A stretch of 64,000 bases of DNA from [Mycobacterium] fortunisiensis (GTDB taxonomy: Bacteria; Actinomycetota; Actinomycetes; Mycobacteriales; Mycobacteriaceae). The DNA is taken from the NCBI RefSeq assembly GCF_019050325.1, contig NZ_VOMB01000020.1, forward strand, positions 372,001 through 436,000. Direction: 5' to 3'. Below the pieces are notes generated by a model. It saw only the letters and a list, made by a program, of their open reading frames with translations. It made no database searches and had not been told where the DNA came from. Shown one piece after another: positions 51,039-59,173 of the stretch. The number at the start of each line of letters is the position of its first letter. The stretch's first letter is position 1. Made by a program: the position numbers and the translations under genes.

Positions 51039-51097
51039 TTGACTCCTATACCCTAGGGGGTATATTGGGTTTCATTGGTATACCCCCACAGGTATAC
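51039..51097 (+). promoter_or_regulatory. cst operon promoter with two CsoR/CstR-type operators
   Basis: TTGACT (51039-51044) and TATATT (51061-51066) are spaced 16 nt. Operator 1, TATACCC-TAGG-GGGTATA (51047-51064), is a perfect 7-bp inverted repeat covering the spacer and -10. Operator 2, GTATACC-CCCACA-GGTATAC (51078-51097), is a second perfect 7-bp repeat just downstream. A related operator precedes the cstR gene at 54630. This is typical of CsoR-family repression. Confidence 0.8.
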
Positions 51098-51123
51098 ATG
51101 CGTACCCATCGAGGAGTTGAACA

Positions 51124-52503
51124 ATGAAGTTCATCCAGTACTACCTGGACTGCTTGTCGCACGCCTCCTACCTGATCGGCGACGAGACCACCGGCCGCGC
51201 TGTCGTCGTGGACCCGCAACGCGACGTCGCGGAATATCTGACCGACGCCGAGAAGTACGGTCTGTCGATCGAGCTGGTCATCGAGACCCACTTCCACGCC
51301 GACTTCCTGTCGGGGCACCTCGAGCTGGCCGAGGCCACCGGCGCGACGATCGTGTACTCGTCGGTCGCCCAGCCCGAGTTCGACCACCTCGGGGTCGACG
51401 ACGGCCGGCGTATCTCGCTGGGTGAGGTGGTGCTGGAGTTCCGCCACACCCCCGGGCACACCCCGGAGTCGATGAGCATCGTGGTCTACGAGCATCCCGA
51501 CGACGAGGTCCCCTACGGCGTGCTGACCGGCGACACCCTGTTCATCGGCGACGTCGGGCGGCCGGACCTGCTGGCCTCGATCGGTTTCACCCGCGACGAG
51601 CTGGCCGACATGCTCTACCACTCGCTGCACGACAAGCTGATGCCGCTGCCCGATGCCACCCGGGTCTATCCGGCCCACGGCGCCGGTTCGGCCTGCGGGA
51701 AGAACCTGTCCACCGACCGCTGGTCGACGATGGGTGACCAGAAGCGGACCAACTACGCCCTGCGCGCCCCGGACAAGGCCGCGTTCATCGAGCTCGTCAC
51801 CGCCGGCCAGCAGCCGGCCCCGGGATACTTCGTCTACGACGCGATCCTCAACCGCAAGGACCGCGCCCTGCTGGACGAAGACGCCCTGCCGCCGGCTCTG
51901 GACTACCACCAGCTGCGTACCGCCGTGGCCGGCGGTGCCATGCTGATCGACGGCCGCAGCCCCGAAGAGTTCGCGCTGGGACACCTGCGCGACGCGATCA
52001 ACATCGGCCTGGCCGGACGCTACGCCGAGTTCGCGGGTTCGGTGGTGCCCCACGACGTGGACATCGTGCTGATCACCGACGAGGGCCAGGAGCTCGAAGG
52101 CAAGAACCGGCTGGCGCGCATCGGGTTCGACCGCGTGGTGGGCTATCTCGCCGACCCGGAACGGGTCATGTTCTCCCAGCGCGGCGACGTGCAGACCGCC
52201 TCGCGGCTGACTGCCGAAGCCTTCGGTGAGCGTGCGGCGACACTGGACGACCTGCAGATCGTGGACGTGCGCAATCCCGGTGAGGCCGAAGCCGGAATGG
52301 TCCCCGGCGCGGTGAACATCCCGGTGGGGCAGTTGCCCAACCGCATCGGTGAACTCGACCCGACCCGTCCGACCGTGGTGTACTGCGCCGGCGGCTACCG
52401 CTCCTCGGTGGCCGCGAGCCTGCTGCGCCGCCACGGCTTCACCGACGTCAGCGACATCCTCGGTGGATACGGCGCCTGGGCCGAGGCCACCCATCTGGTC
52501 TGA
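51124..52503 (+). CDS. cstB: CstB-like persulfide dioxygenase-sulfurtransferase (MBL-pseudorhodanese-rhodanese)
   Basis: Oxidises low-molecular-weight persulfides, releasing thiosulfate in the CstB family. The 459 residues have an N-terminal metallo-beta-lactamase domain (ETHFHADFLSGHLELAEATG, RHTPGHTPESMSI, GVLTGDTLFIGDVGRPD). A first rhodanese domain (MLIDGRSPEEFALGHLRDAI) has no active-site Cys (VLITDEGQELEG). A second rhodanese domain has Cys421 in VVYCAGGYRSS. This exact order, one dead and one live rhodanese, is that of staphylococcal CstB (444 residues). The ATG follows AGGAG by 8 nt. It is the first gene of the operon with sqr, tauE and, after a second operator, cstR. Confidence 0.9.
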   Translation: MKFIQYYLDCLSHASYLIGDETTGRAVVVDPQRDVAEYLTDAEKYGLSIELVIETHFHADFLSGHLELAEATGATIVYSSVAQPEFDHLGVDDGRRISLGEVVLEFRHTPGHTPESMSIVVYEHPDDEVPYGVLTGDTLFIGDVGRPDLLASIGFTRDELADMLYHSLHDKLMPLPDATRVYPAHGAGSACGKNLSTDRWSTMGDQKRTNYALRAPDKAAFIELVTAGQQPAPGYFVYDAILNRKDRALLDEDALPPALDYHQLRTAVAGGAMLIDGRSPEEFALGHLRDAINIGLAGRYAEFAGSVVPHDVDIVLITDEGQELEGKNRLARIGFDRVVGYLADPERVMFSQRGDVQTASRLTAEAFGERAATLDDLQIVDVRNPGEAEAGMVPGAVNIPVGQLPNRIGELDPTRPTVVYCAGGYRSSVAASLLRRHGFTDVSDILGGYGAWAEATHLV

Positions 52504-52540
52504 TCGAACCGACCGAGCGACAAAGGAATTCACCACACGT

Positions 52541-53752
52541 ATGCACAAGCACGAGATCCTCATCATCGGTGGCGGCACCGCGGGCATCACGATGGCGGCG
52601 CGGTTGCTGCGCGCGGGTCACCGCGACGTCGCGGTCGTCGAACCGTCCGACAAGCACTACTACCAACCGCTGTGGACGCTCGTGGGTGGCGGGCAGGCCG
52701 CCGCCGAGGGAACCGAACGCTCGACAGCATCGGTGATGCCGGCGGCCGCGACGTGGATCAAAACCGCCGTGACCGGCGTCGACCCCGAATCTCACACCGT
52801 GACCTGCGCGGACGGCGCGAAATACGCCTACGACGTGCTGGTGGTGTGCCCGGGCATCCAACTCGACTGGGAACGCATCGAGGGTCTGACCGACACGCTC
52901 GGCACGGACGGGGTCTCGTCCAACTACCGCTTCGACCTGGCCCCGCGCACGTGGGAATTCATCCGCAACACCCGGTCGGGCACCGCGGTGTTCACCATGC
53001 CGTCGGGGCCGATCAAGTGTGCCGGGGCGCCGCAGAAGATCGCGTATCTGGCCTGTGACCACTGGCGCCGCCAGGGGGTGCTGGACGACATCGACGTGCA
53101 CCTGGTGGTGCCCACGCCGCGGATCTTCGGCATTCCGGCGATCGCCGACAGCCTGGACAAGGTCATCGCCGACTACGGCATCCAGCTGCACACCGGGAGC
53201 GAAGTCGTCGCCGTGGATGCGGCGGCCGGCAAGGTGACGATGACACATGTCGGCGCGAATGCGGACCGGGTGGAGACCACGCTGCCCTACGACGTGCTGC
53301 ACGCGGTACCGCATCAGTCGGCACCGGACTGGATCAAGAACAGCCCGCTGTCCACCAGCCACACCGGCGGCGACGCGGGAGGCTATGTCGACATCGACAA
53401 GCACACCATGCAGCACGTCCGGTACCCGAACGTGTTCGCCCTCGGCGACGCCGGCTCCTCACCGAACTCGAAAACCGGTGCGGCCATTCGCAAACAGGCA
53501 CCGGTGGTGGTTCAGAACATCGGCGCGGTGCTGAGCGGGCGCCCCCTGCCCGGCGCCTACGACGGCTACGCGTCGTGCCCGATCGTCACCTCGTCACGCG
53601 AGATGCTGCTGGCCGAGTTCGACTACGACTTCGCCCTGAAACCCTCTGTCCCGGTGCTCGATCCGGTCCGGCCGCACCGCGCCTACTGGTACCTGAAGAA
53701 GTACGGCCTGCCCGCGCTGTACTGGAACCTGATGCTGAAAGGTCTGGTCTGA
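52541..53752 (+). CDS. sqr: Sulfide:quinone oxidoreductase
   Basis: Flavoprotein, 403 residues, that oxidises sulfide to persulfide and passes electrons to menaquinone at the inner membrane face. It shows the FAD motif EILIIGGGTAGITMAARLLR, the SQR segment DKHYYQPLWTLVGGG, and the cysteines in GPIKCAGAPQK and YASCPIVTS, which fit the two redox Cys of mitochondrial-type (type II) SQR. A second nucleotide segment reads FALGDAGSSPNSKTGAAIRK. The C-terminal helix-rich tail (HRAYWYLKKYGLPALYWNLM) would dip into the membrane. It starts at ATG 52541, 37 nt after cstB. Its product persulfide is the CstB substrate once transferred to a thiol. Confidence 0.93.
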   Translation: MHKHEILIIGGGTAGITMAARLLRAGHRDVAVVEPSDKHYYQPLWTLVGGGQAAAEGTERSTASVMPAAATWIKTAVTGVDPESHTVTCADGAKYAYDVLVVCPGIQLDWERIEGLTDTLGTDGVSSNYRFDLAPRTWEFIRNTRSGTAVFTMPSGPIKCAGAPQKIAYLACDHWRRQGVLDDIDVHLVVPTPRIFGIPAIADSLDKVIADYGIQLHTGSEVVAVDAAAGKVTMTHVGANADRVETTLPYDVLHAVPHQSAPDWIKNSPLSTSHTGGDAGGYVDIDKHTMQHVRYPNVFALGDAGSSPNSKTGAAIRKQAPVVVQNIGAVLSGRPLPGAYDGYASCPIVTSSREMLLAEFDYDFALKPSVPVLDPVRPHRAYWYLKKYGLPALYWNLMLKGLV

Positions 53753-53757
53753 CCGGC

Positions 53758-54618
53758 ATGATCACCCTCGCTGTCGCGCTGGCCGTCCTGGTCGGGGTGT
53801 CACTCGGACTCCTCGGCGGCGGCGGCTCGATCCTGACCGTTCCGCTGTTGGCCTACGTCGCCGGCATGGACACCAAGCAGGCGATCGCCACCTCGCTTGT
53901 AGTGGTCGGGATCACCAGCGCGGTCAGCACATTCGCCCATGCCCGGGCCGGGCGCGTGCGATGGCGCAGCGGCCTGGCGTTCGGTGTTGCCGGCATGGCC
54001 GGGGCCTACCTCGGCGGCATGGTGAGCCAGGCGATCCCCGGATCGGTGCTGCTGATCGCGTTCACCGCGGTGATGATCGCCACCGCGATCGCGATGATCA
54101 CGCGGCGCCCGGCCGGCGAAGCACCCACGCGCACGACGTCGATCGCAAAGGTCGCGTTGATGGGTCTGGCGGTCGGCTTGGTCACCGGAACCGTGGGCGC
54201 CGGCGGCGGATTCCTCGTGGTGCCGGCGCTGGTGCTGCTGGGCGGCCTGCCGATGCCTGTCGCGGTGGGCACCTCGCTGCTGGTGATCACGATGAACTCG
54301 GCCGCCGGGCTGGCCGGACACCTGAGTTCCACCTCGATCGACTGGGCGGTGGCCGGCGCCGTCACGGCCGCAGCCGTGCTCGGCAGCCTGTTGGGCAGCC
54401 ACCTCACCGTGCGCGTCGATCCTGACGTGTTGCGGCGGGCCTTCGGCTGGTTCGTGTTGGCCATGGCGTCAGTGATGCTCGGCCAGGAGATCCACCCCGT
54501 CGTCGGGGTTCTCGCGGCCGCCCTGACGGCATTGGCCGGTCTGGGCAACCTCAGCTGTGCCCGGCTGGGCTGGTGCCCGCTGCGGTGGCTGACCGGCCCG
54601 CCCGCGGCAACCCGATAA
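53758..54618 (+). CDS. tauE: TauE/SafE-family membrane permease
   Basis: A 286-residue polytopic protein with about eight hydrophobic segments. The two inverted halves are marked by GLLGGGGSILTVPLLAYVAG and GTVGAGGGFLVVPALVLLGG, typical of TauE/SafE sulfite or sulfoacetate exporters. In cst operons this protein is thought to move sulfite or thiosulfate made from persulfide. The C-terminus has a small two-Cys element (LSCARLGWCPLRW) of unknown meaning. ATG 53758 begins 5 nt after the sqr stop, and the two are cotranscribed. The substrate is inferred from context. Confidence 0.88.
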   Translation: MITLAVALAVLVGVSLGLLGGGGSILTVPLLAYVAGMDTKQAIATSLVVVGITSAVSTFAHARAGRVRWRSGLAFGVAGMAGAYLGGMVSQAIPGSVLLIAFTAVMIATAIAMITRRPAGEAPTRTTSIAKVALMGLAVGLVTGTVGAGGGFLVVPALVLLGGLPMPVAVGTSLLVITMNSAAGLAGHLSSTSIDWAVAGAVTAAAVLGSLLGSHLTVRVDPDVLRRAFGWFVLAMASVMLGQEIHPVVGVLAAALTALAGLGNLSCARLGWCPLRWLTGPPAATR

Positions 54619-54629
54619 TCCCGAGGCCC

Positions 54630-54647
54630 CATACCCCGGAGGGTATG
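54630..54647. promoter_or_regulatory. CstR-type operator upstream of cstR
   Basis: CATACCC-CGGA-GGGTATG is a perfect 7-bp inverted repeat with a 4-nt spacer, the same layout as operator 1 at 51047-51064. It lies 38 nt before the cstR start, indicating autoregulation by the same repressor. Confidence 0.8.
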
Positions 54648-54685
54648 ATGGGCATCACCAACTGCGACATCGACCAGGAGACAAC

Positions 54686-54946
54686 ATGATCTGCGACGAA
54701 GAATCGGTCGCCGCCATCCTCAACCGGCTGCGGCGGGCCCAGGGCCAGCTCACCGGCGTCATCGCCATGATCGAGCAGGGGCGTGACTGCAAGGACGTGG
54801 TCACCCAGTTGGCCGCGGTCTCCCGCGCGCTGGACCGCGCCGGCTTCAAGATCGTCGCCACCAGTCTGCGGGAATGCCTCTCCGGCGAGAGCGACGAACC
54901 GATGGACGTCGCCGAGCTGGAGAAGCTGTTCCTGACCCTGGCTTGA
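54686..54946 (+). CDS. cstR: CsoR-family persulfide-sensing repressor (CstR-like)
   Basis: 86-residue all-helical repressor. The CsoR-family fingerprint is clear: ILNRLRRAQGQLTGVIAMIE, then GRDCKDVVTQLAAVSRALDR. Cys35 and Cys64 are 29 residues apart, exactly the spacing of Cys31/Cys60 in CstR. The His that completes the copper site of CsoR is replaced (Ser60), so copper sensing is unlikely and per- or polysulfide sensing is favoured. It is the last gene of the sulfide operon, with its own operator. Extra Cys3 near the N-terminus is of unknown importance. It converges on cysA. Confidence 0.9.
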   Translation: MICDEESVAAILNRLRRAQGQLTGVIAMIEQGRDCKDVVTQLAAVSRALDRAGFKIVATSLRECLSGESDEPMDVAELEKLFLTLA

Positions 54947-54962
54947 TCCGACGGTGGCCGTC

Positions 54963-56048
54963 TCAGCCGACGGTCACCGGCTGGTCCTCGTCGCTGCTCT
55001 TCTCCGGATCGTCCCCGGAAGCCTTGCCGCTCACCGCAACCTGCACATCGCCGGCGATCTGCGGAACCCGCGTCGCCCGCACGTAGACGGTGTCGCCCTC
55101 CTTCAACCCCAGCGCCTCGGCGTCGCCGCGGGTGATCTGTGCCGTGAACGGAACGTGGGTCGCCGCGCCGGTCAGCTCCACCCGCACCTCGAAGCCCAGC
55201 ATCACGATCCGGTCGATCGTGGCCCGCAGCACCCCGGTGGCCTCGGCCGTGCCGTCACCGGCGGCGACGGCCAGCTCCGGATTCCGGCCCACGCGAATAT
55301 CGTGCGGGCGCACCAGGATTCCGTTGAGCTCGGATACCGCCCCGAGGAACGACATCACGAACGCATTGGCAGGCTCGTCGTACACCTCGGTCGGTGAGCC
55401 GACCTGCTCGATACGCCCCTTGTTCAGCACCGCGATCCGGTCCGCCACGTCCAGCGCCTCGGACTGGTCATGGGTCACCAGCACGGTCGTCACGTGCACC
55501 TCGTCGTGCAGGCGTCGCAGCCACGTCCGCAGGTCGTCGCGCACTTTGGCGTCCAGCGCCCCGAACGGTTCGTCGAGCAGCAGCACCTGCGGATCCACCG
55601 CCAAGGCCCGGGCCAGCGCCATGCGCTGGCGCTGACCACCCGAGAGCTGATTGGGGTAGCGGGTCTGGAAACCGGCCAGCCCCACCACCTCCAGCAGATT
55701 GTCGACCTTCTCCTTGACCTCGGCCTTGGGACGCTTACGGATCTTGAGACCGAAGGCCACGTTGTCGCGCACGGTCAGATGCTTGAACGCGGCATAGTGC
55801 TGGAACACGAACCCGATCCCCCGGCGCTGCGGCGGGATGCCGGTGACGTCGCGCCCGTTGATGGTGATGGTGCCGGTGTCGGGTTGGTCCAGTCCGGCGA
55901 TGGCGCGCAGCAGCGTCGACTTGCCCGAGCCACTCGGGCCCAACAGGGCGGTCAGCGAACCCGACGGCACCTCGAAGTCGATGTTGTCGAGCGCGGCGAA
56001 ATCGCCGTACCTCTTGTTGGCGCCCCGAACCACGATGGCGTCGGTCAT
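54963..56048 (-). CDS. cysA: Sulfate/thiosulfate ABC transporter ATPase CysA
   Basis: ATP-hydrolysing subunit of the CysP-T-W-A sulfate importer, 361 residues. It has Walker A LLGPSGSGKSTLLRAIAGLD, signature NQLSGGQRQRMALARALA, Walker B VLLLDEPFGALDAK and the H-loop VLVTHDQSEALDVADR. A C-terminal regulatory TOBE-like domain follows (VRPHDIRVGRNPELAVAAGD, LKEGDTVYVRATRVPQIAGD). I chose the ATG at 56046-56048 (MTDAIVVRG), matching the tuberculosis start, with AAGGAG upstream; a three-codon longer start is possible. Last gene of the operon. Confidence 0.96.
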   Translation of the reverse strand: MTDAIVVRGANKRYGDFAALDNIDFEVPSGSLTALLGPSGSGKSTLLRAIAGLDQPDTGTITINGRDVTGIPPQRRGIGFVFQHYAAFKHLTVRDNVAFGLKIRKRPKAEVKEKVDNLLEVVGLAGFQTRYPNQLSGGQRQRMALARALAVDPQVLLLDEPFGALDAKVRDDLRTWLRRLHDEVHVTTVLVTHDQSEALDVADRIAVLNKGRIEQVGSPTEVYDEPANAFVMSFLGAVSELNGILVRPHDIRVGRNPELAVAAGDGTAEATGVLRATIDRIVMLGFEVRVELTGAATHVPFTAQITRGDAEALGLKEGDTVYVRATRVPQIAGDVQVAVSGKASGDDPEKSSDEDQPVTVG

Positions 56049-56070
56049 AGCACTCACTCCTTCTTCAGGC

Positions 56071-56892
56071 CTACTGCGCGGCCTTGGTTCGGCGTCGGTC
56101 GAGGATCACCTGGACCACCAGGACCAGCACGGCCACGCCCATGAGCAACGTCGAGATGGCATATGCGCCGTAGACGGAATCGGCGGTGCCACGGTTGTAA
56201 CGGTCGGCCACCAGAAGTGTCAGGGTCTGGGACACCCCCGGCAGGTTCGACGACACCATGAGCACCGCACCGAACTCGCCGAGCGTGCGGGCGATGGTCA
56301 GCACGACGCCGTAGGTCAGGCCCCAACGGATGGACGGCAACGTGATCCGCCAAAACGTCTGCCACCAGGTCGATCCCAGCGTCGCGGCGGCTTCCTCCTG
56401 ATCGGTGCCGATCTCGTGCAACACCGGTTCGACCTCGCGGATCACGAACGGCACCGTGACGAAGATGCTGGCCAGCACGATGCCGGGGAACCCGAAGATG
56501 ATCTTGAACCCGAGGTCGTTCTCGACCGAGCCGAACAACCCGGCCGAGCCCCACAGCAGGATCAGCGCCACGCCCACCACCACCGGCGACACCGCGAACG
56601 GCAGGTCGATGACGGCTTGCAGGGCACTCTTGCCGCGAAACCGGTTGCGCGCCAGCACCAGCGCCGTGGGAACGCCGAACAGGATGTTCAGCGGAACCAC
56701 GATGGCCACCACCAGCAGCGACAGGTTCAGCGCCGAGATCGCCGCGGGCGTACCGACCGACGCGAAGAACGCGCCGATGCCCGGCCCGAACGTACGCCAC
56801 AGGATCAGCCCGACCGGAACCACCACGAGCACCGCCACGTAGGCCAGCGCCAGGAACCGCAGCAGGTAACGCACCGACGGCGAGAGCGTCAT
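56071..56892 (-). CDS. cysW: Sulfate ABC transporter permease CysW
   Basis: Membrane subunit, 273 residues with six predicted helices, first near residues 10-32 (LLRFLALAYVAVLVVVPVGL). The binding-protein-dependent permease signature is in EVEPVLHEIGTDQEEAAATL followed by GSTWWQTFWRITLP, the EAA loop that docks on CysA. Its ATG overlaps the cysT stop by 4 nt, and cysA follows after 22 nt. It pairs with CysT to form the transmembrane channel. Confidence 0.95.
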   Translation of the reverse strand: MTLSPSVRYLLRFLALAYVAVLVVVPVGLILWRTFGPGIGAFFASVGTPAAISALNLSLLVVAIVVPLNILFGVPTALVLARNRFRGKSALQAVIDLPFAVSPVVVGVALILLWGSAGLFGSVENDLGFKIIFGFPGIVLASIFVTVPFVIREVEPVLHEIGTDQEEAAATLGSTWWQTFWRITLPSIRWGLTYGVVLTIARTLGEFGAVLMVSSNLPGVSQTLTLLVADRYNRGTADSVYGAYAISTLLMGVAVLVLVVQVILDRRRTKAAQ

Positions 56893-57767
56893 GCCGAGAG
56901 CTCCTCACGCTTGGCCGCCCGCGAACCCACCGTCCGCAACACCAGCAGCACCACAAAGGAGATCACCAGCAGCACAATGGAGATCGCTGCGGCCCCGGTG
57001 CGGTCGTCGTTCTCGATCAGGGTCCGGATCCACTGGGAGGACACCTCGGTCTCGCCCGGCACCGCGCCACCGATCAGCACCACCGAACCGAATTCGCCGA
57101 TGGCCCGGGAGAACGCCAGGCCGGCCCCCGACAGCAGGGCCGGCAGCAGCGCAGGCAGGATCACCTGCACGAAGATGACCCGATTGCTCGCGCCCAGCGA
57201 GGCGGCCGCTTCTTCGGTCTCGCGGTCGAGTTCGAGCAGCACCGGCTGCACCGAACGCACCACGAACGGCAGCGTGACGAACAGCAGTGCCACCCCGACA
57301 CCCCATTTGGTGTGTTGCAGGTGCAGCCCGATCGGGCTGGCCGGGCCGTACAGCGCCAGCATCACCAGGCTGGCCACGATCGTGGGCAGCGCGAACGGCA
57401 GATCGATCACCGAATCGACGATGCGCTTGCCGGGAAAGTCGTCGCGGGTCAGCACCCAGGCCACAATCAGCCCGAACACCAGGTTGACCACGGTCACCCC
57501 GGCCGAGATGGTCAGCGTCACCCGCAGCGACTCCACCGCCGCGTTGGAGGTGACGGCCAACCAGAAGGCATCCCAGCCGCCGCCGGCCGCCTGCCACACG
57601 ATCGCGGCCAGCGGCAGCAATACGATGACGCTCAACCAGATCGAGGCGGCGCCCACCCGCAGGGAGGTGCTGCCGTACCGGCCGCTCCGCGCGCCGGGGG
57701 TCGGCTCCCCGGGCTCGGGTGCAACCGAATCAGGCTGGGCGGCACCGGCCTCGGCTACCGAAGTCAT
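56889..57767 (-). CDS. cysT: Sulfate ABC transporter permease CysT
   Basis: Partner permease of CysW, 292 residues with six helices and a polar N-terminal tail (about residues 1-35). The EAA loop reads LELDRETEEAAASLGASNRV, with ILPALLPALLSGAGLAFSRA next. I chose the ATG at 57765-57767 (MTSVAEAGAAQPDSV), whose A overlaps the cysP stop (ATGA); longer readings are shadows of cysP. The operon order cysP-cysT-cysW-cysA is the standard one. Confidence 0.95.
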   Translation of the reverse strand: MTSVAEAGAAQPDSVAPEPGEPTPGARSGRYGSTSLRVGAASIWLSVIVLLPLAAIVWQAAGGGWDAFWLAVTSNAAVESLRVTLTISAGVTVVNLVFGLIVAWVLTRDDFPGKRIVDSVIDLPFALPTIVASLVMLALYGPASPIGLHLQHTKWGVGVALLFVTLPFVVRSVQPVLLELDRETEEAAASLGASNRVIFVQVILPALLPALLSGAGLAFSRAIGEFGSVVLIGGAVPGETEVSSQWIRTLIENDDRTGAAAISIVLLVISFVVLLVLRTVGSRAAKREELSA

Positions 57768-58807
57768 CCAGTCGCCTGCTTGTAGATCTTGGTGATCGAG
57801 CCGTTGTCCTTGTCGAACAGCGACGGATCCGCCTGTTCCCAACCACCCAGGTCGGCGATCGTCCAGAGCTTCTCCGGCGTCGGGTAGTCCTTGGTGAACT
57901 GCGCCTTGACCGCCGGATCGACCGGCCGGAACCCCGCCTCGGCCCACAGTTTCTGACCATCGGGGGTGAACAGGAAGTTCACCAGTGCCTTGGCCGCCGC
58001 GGCGTGGGCGCTGGTCTTGACGACCGCCACCGGGTTTTCGATCTTGAAGGTCTGCGGCGGGTTGACGTGCTCGACGGGCTTGCCCTGCCGCTCGACGTTG
58101 ATGGCCTCGTTCTCGTAGCTGATCAGCACGTCGCCGGTGCCCTGCAGGAACACGTCGGTGGCCTCACGGCCGGAGCCCGGCCGGGTCTTGACGTGTTCGG
58201 TCACGAGCTTGTCGACGAAGTCCAGACCGGCCGCCGAATCCCGGCCACCGTTGCTCTTGGCCGCGTACGGGGCCAGCAGGTTCCACTTGGCCGAACCGGA
58301 ACTCAGCGGGTTCGGGGTGACCACCTCCAGCCCAGGTTGCAGCAGATCGTCCCAGTCCTTGATGCCCTTGGGGTTTCCCTTGCGCACCACCAATGACACC
58401 ACGGATCCGAACGGGACGCCTTTCGTGTTGCCGGCGTTCCAGTCGTCGGCCACCTTGTCGGCCTTGACCAGTCGGCTGATGTCGGGTTCGACGGAGAAGT
58501 TGACCAGGTCGGCCGGTTTGCCGTCGGCCACCGCGCGGGACTGGTCGCCGGAGGCACCGTAGGAGGTCCGCACCCCCACGCCCTTGCCCTCCTCGGTGGC
58601 GGTGAACGCCGGGATGATCTTGCTCCAGCCCGGTTCGGGGACGGCGTAGGCGACGAGCGTCAGGGTGGTGTCGGCCCCCGCGACACTGTCGTCTCCACCT
58701 GCGACGTCACTGGCACCGCCGGCGCAGCCGACGGCCAGCACTCCGGTGACGGCCAGGGCGGTGGCGGTATGCCAGAACTTGAGGACTTTGGGCGAGTTGA
58801 GGGGCAC
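57764..58807 (-). CDS. subI: Sulfate-binding lipoprotein (CysP/SubI)
   Basis: Extracytoplasmic receptor that delivers sulfate to CysT-W. The 347 residues start with a lipoprotein signal peptide and a lipobox ending AVGC at about residue 28. The mature part matches SubI/Sbp: TLTLVAYAVPEPGWSKIIPA, GASGDQSRAVADGKPADLVN (anion-binding Ser/Asp), YENEAINVERQGKPVEHVNP and FLFTPDGQKLWAEAGFRPVD. The GTG start has AAAGG 7 nt upstream. First gene of the importer operon; a leaderless Cys-terminated ORF and a possible sequestering structure lie in its 5' region. Confidence 0.95.
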   Translation of the reverse strand: MPLNSPKVLKFWHTATALAVTGVLAVGCAGGASDVAGGDDSVAGADTTLTLVAYAVPEPGWSKIIPAFTATEEGKGVGVRTSYGASGDQSRAVADGKPADLVNFSVEPDISRLVKADKVADDWNAGNTKGVPFGSVVSLVVRKGNPKGIKDWDDLLQPGLEVVTPNPLSSGSAKWNLLAPYAAKSNGGRDSAAGLDFVDKLVTEHVKTRPGSGREATDVFLQGTGDVLISYENEAINVERQGKPVEHVNPPQTFKIENPVAVVKTSAHAAAAKALVNFLFTPDGQKLWAEAGFRPVDPAVKAQFTKDYPTPEKLWTIADLGGWEQADPSLFDKDNGSITKIYKQATG

Positions 58808-58812
58808 TGCGG

Positions 58813-58859
58813 ACCTTTCTTACGGACAACGGGCCTGGTGGTCCGTCAGACGGAAAGGT
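58813..58859 (-). promoter_or_regulatory. Inverted repeat that can hide the subI Shine-Dalgarno
   Basis: On the minus strand ACCTTTC (58859-58853) is a perfect complement of GAAAGGT (58819-58813), and the latter contains the AAAGG ribosome site of subI. The loop is 33 nt. It mirrors the sirA hairpin in position and logic, although the loop is longer. Confidence 0.6.
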
Positions 58860-58936
58860 TAGGGAGGCGAGGGAGCCAAGAGAAAAGCATCCGGGCGCAG
58901 AACGCCTGCCGACACCAAACCGCGGACGGGTTCGGG

Positions 58937-59029
58937 TCAGCGACAACAGTCGACGTCAGCAACAGCGCATGAAACCACGGCAAGGAGCGCCAAGACCTGG
59001 CTCTCGGTGCTGCCGGACGCTGAATACAT
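58937..59029 (-). CDS. Leaderless Cys-terminated leader peptide upstream of subI
   Basis: A 30-residue ORF from ATG 59029 (MYSASGSTESQVLALLAVVS) ending CAVADVDCCR. The cysteine codons TGT TGT lie just before the final Arg, with another Cys nine residues before the end. TATTCT on the minus strand (59037-59042) ends exactly 7 nt before the ATG, so the transcript should be leaderless. The stop lies about 130 nt before subI, whose ribosome site can be paired by an upstream sequence. The architecture parallels the sirA leader, so it is read as a second cysteine-responsive attenuator. Confidence 0.72.
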   Translation of the reverse strand: MYSASGSTESQVLALLAVVSCAVADVDCCR

Positions 59030-59086
59030 GGCGCGAAGAATAACAGAATTCCGGTGTCGCGCCCGCCGGGCGATCGCAGGACTGGC

Positions 59087-59173
59087 TCAGCGGGTCAGCA
59101 ACCACATCACGATGACGAGCACAACCAGGATCACCAGGATCACCGTGACACGTGAGCGCGGCATCCCGGTCAC
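59087..59173 (-). CDS. Tiny single-pass membrane protein
   Basis: A 28-residue protein, VTGMPRSRVTVILVILVVLV then IVMWLLTR: a short basic head, one hydrophobic helix and a C-terminal Arg. The GTG overlaps the stop of the preceding 66-residue membrane gene (GTGA), indicating translational coupling. Its function is unknown. The coupling and clean topology make it more than a chance ORF, but it is small. Confidence 0.5.
   Translation of the reverse strand: MTGMPRSRVTVILVILVVLVIVMWLLTR

Noticed and set aside
54686..54946. Copper repressor CsoR
   Set aside because: The His of the Cys-His-Cys copper site is Ser here, and the neighbours are sulfide genes, not copper ATPases.
58953..58971. Shorter leader ORF reading M-R-C-C-stop upstream of subI
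   Set aside because: It exists in another frame on the minus strand, but has no suitably spaced -10; the 30-codon ORF with exact leaderless spacing is the better candidate.
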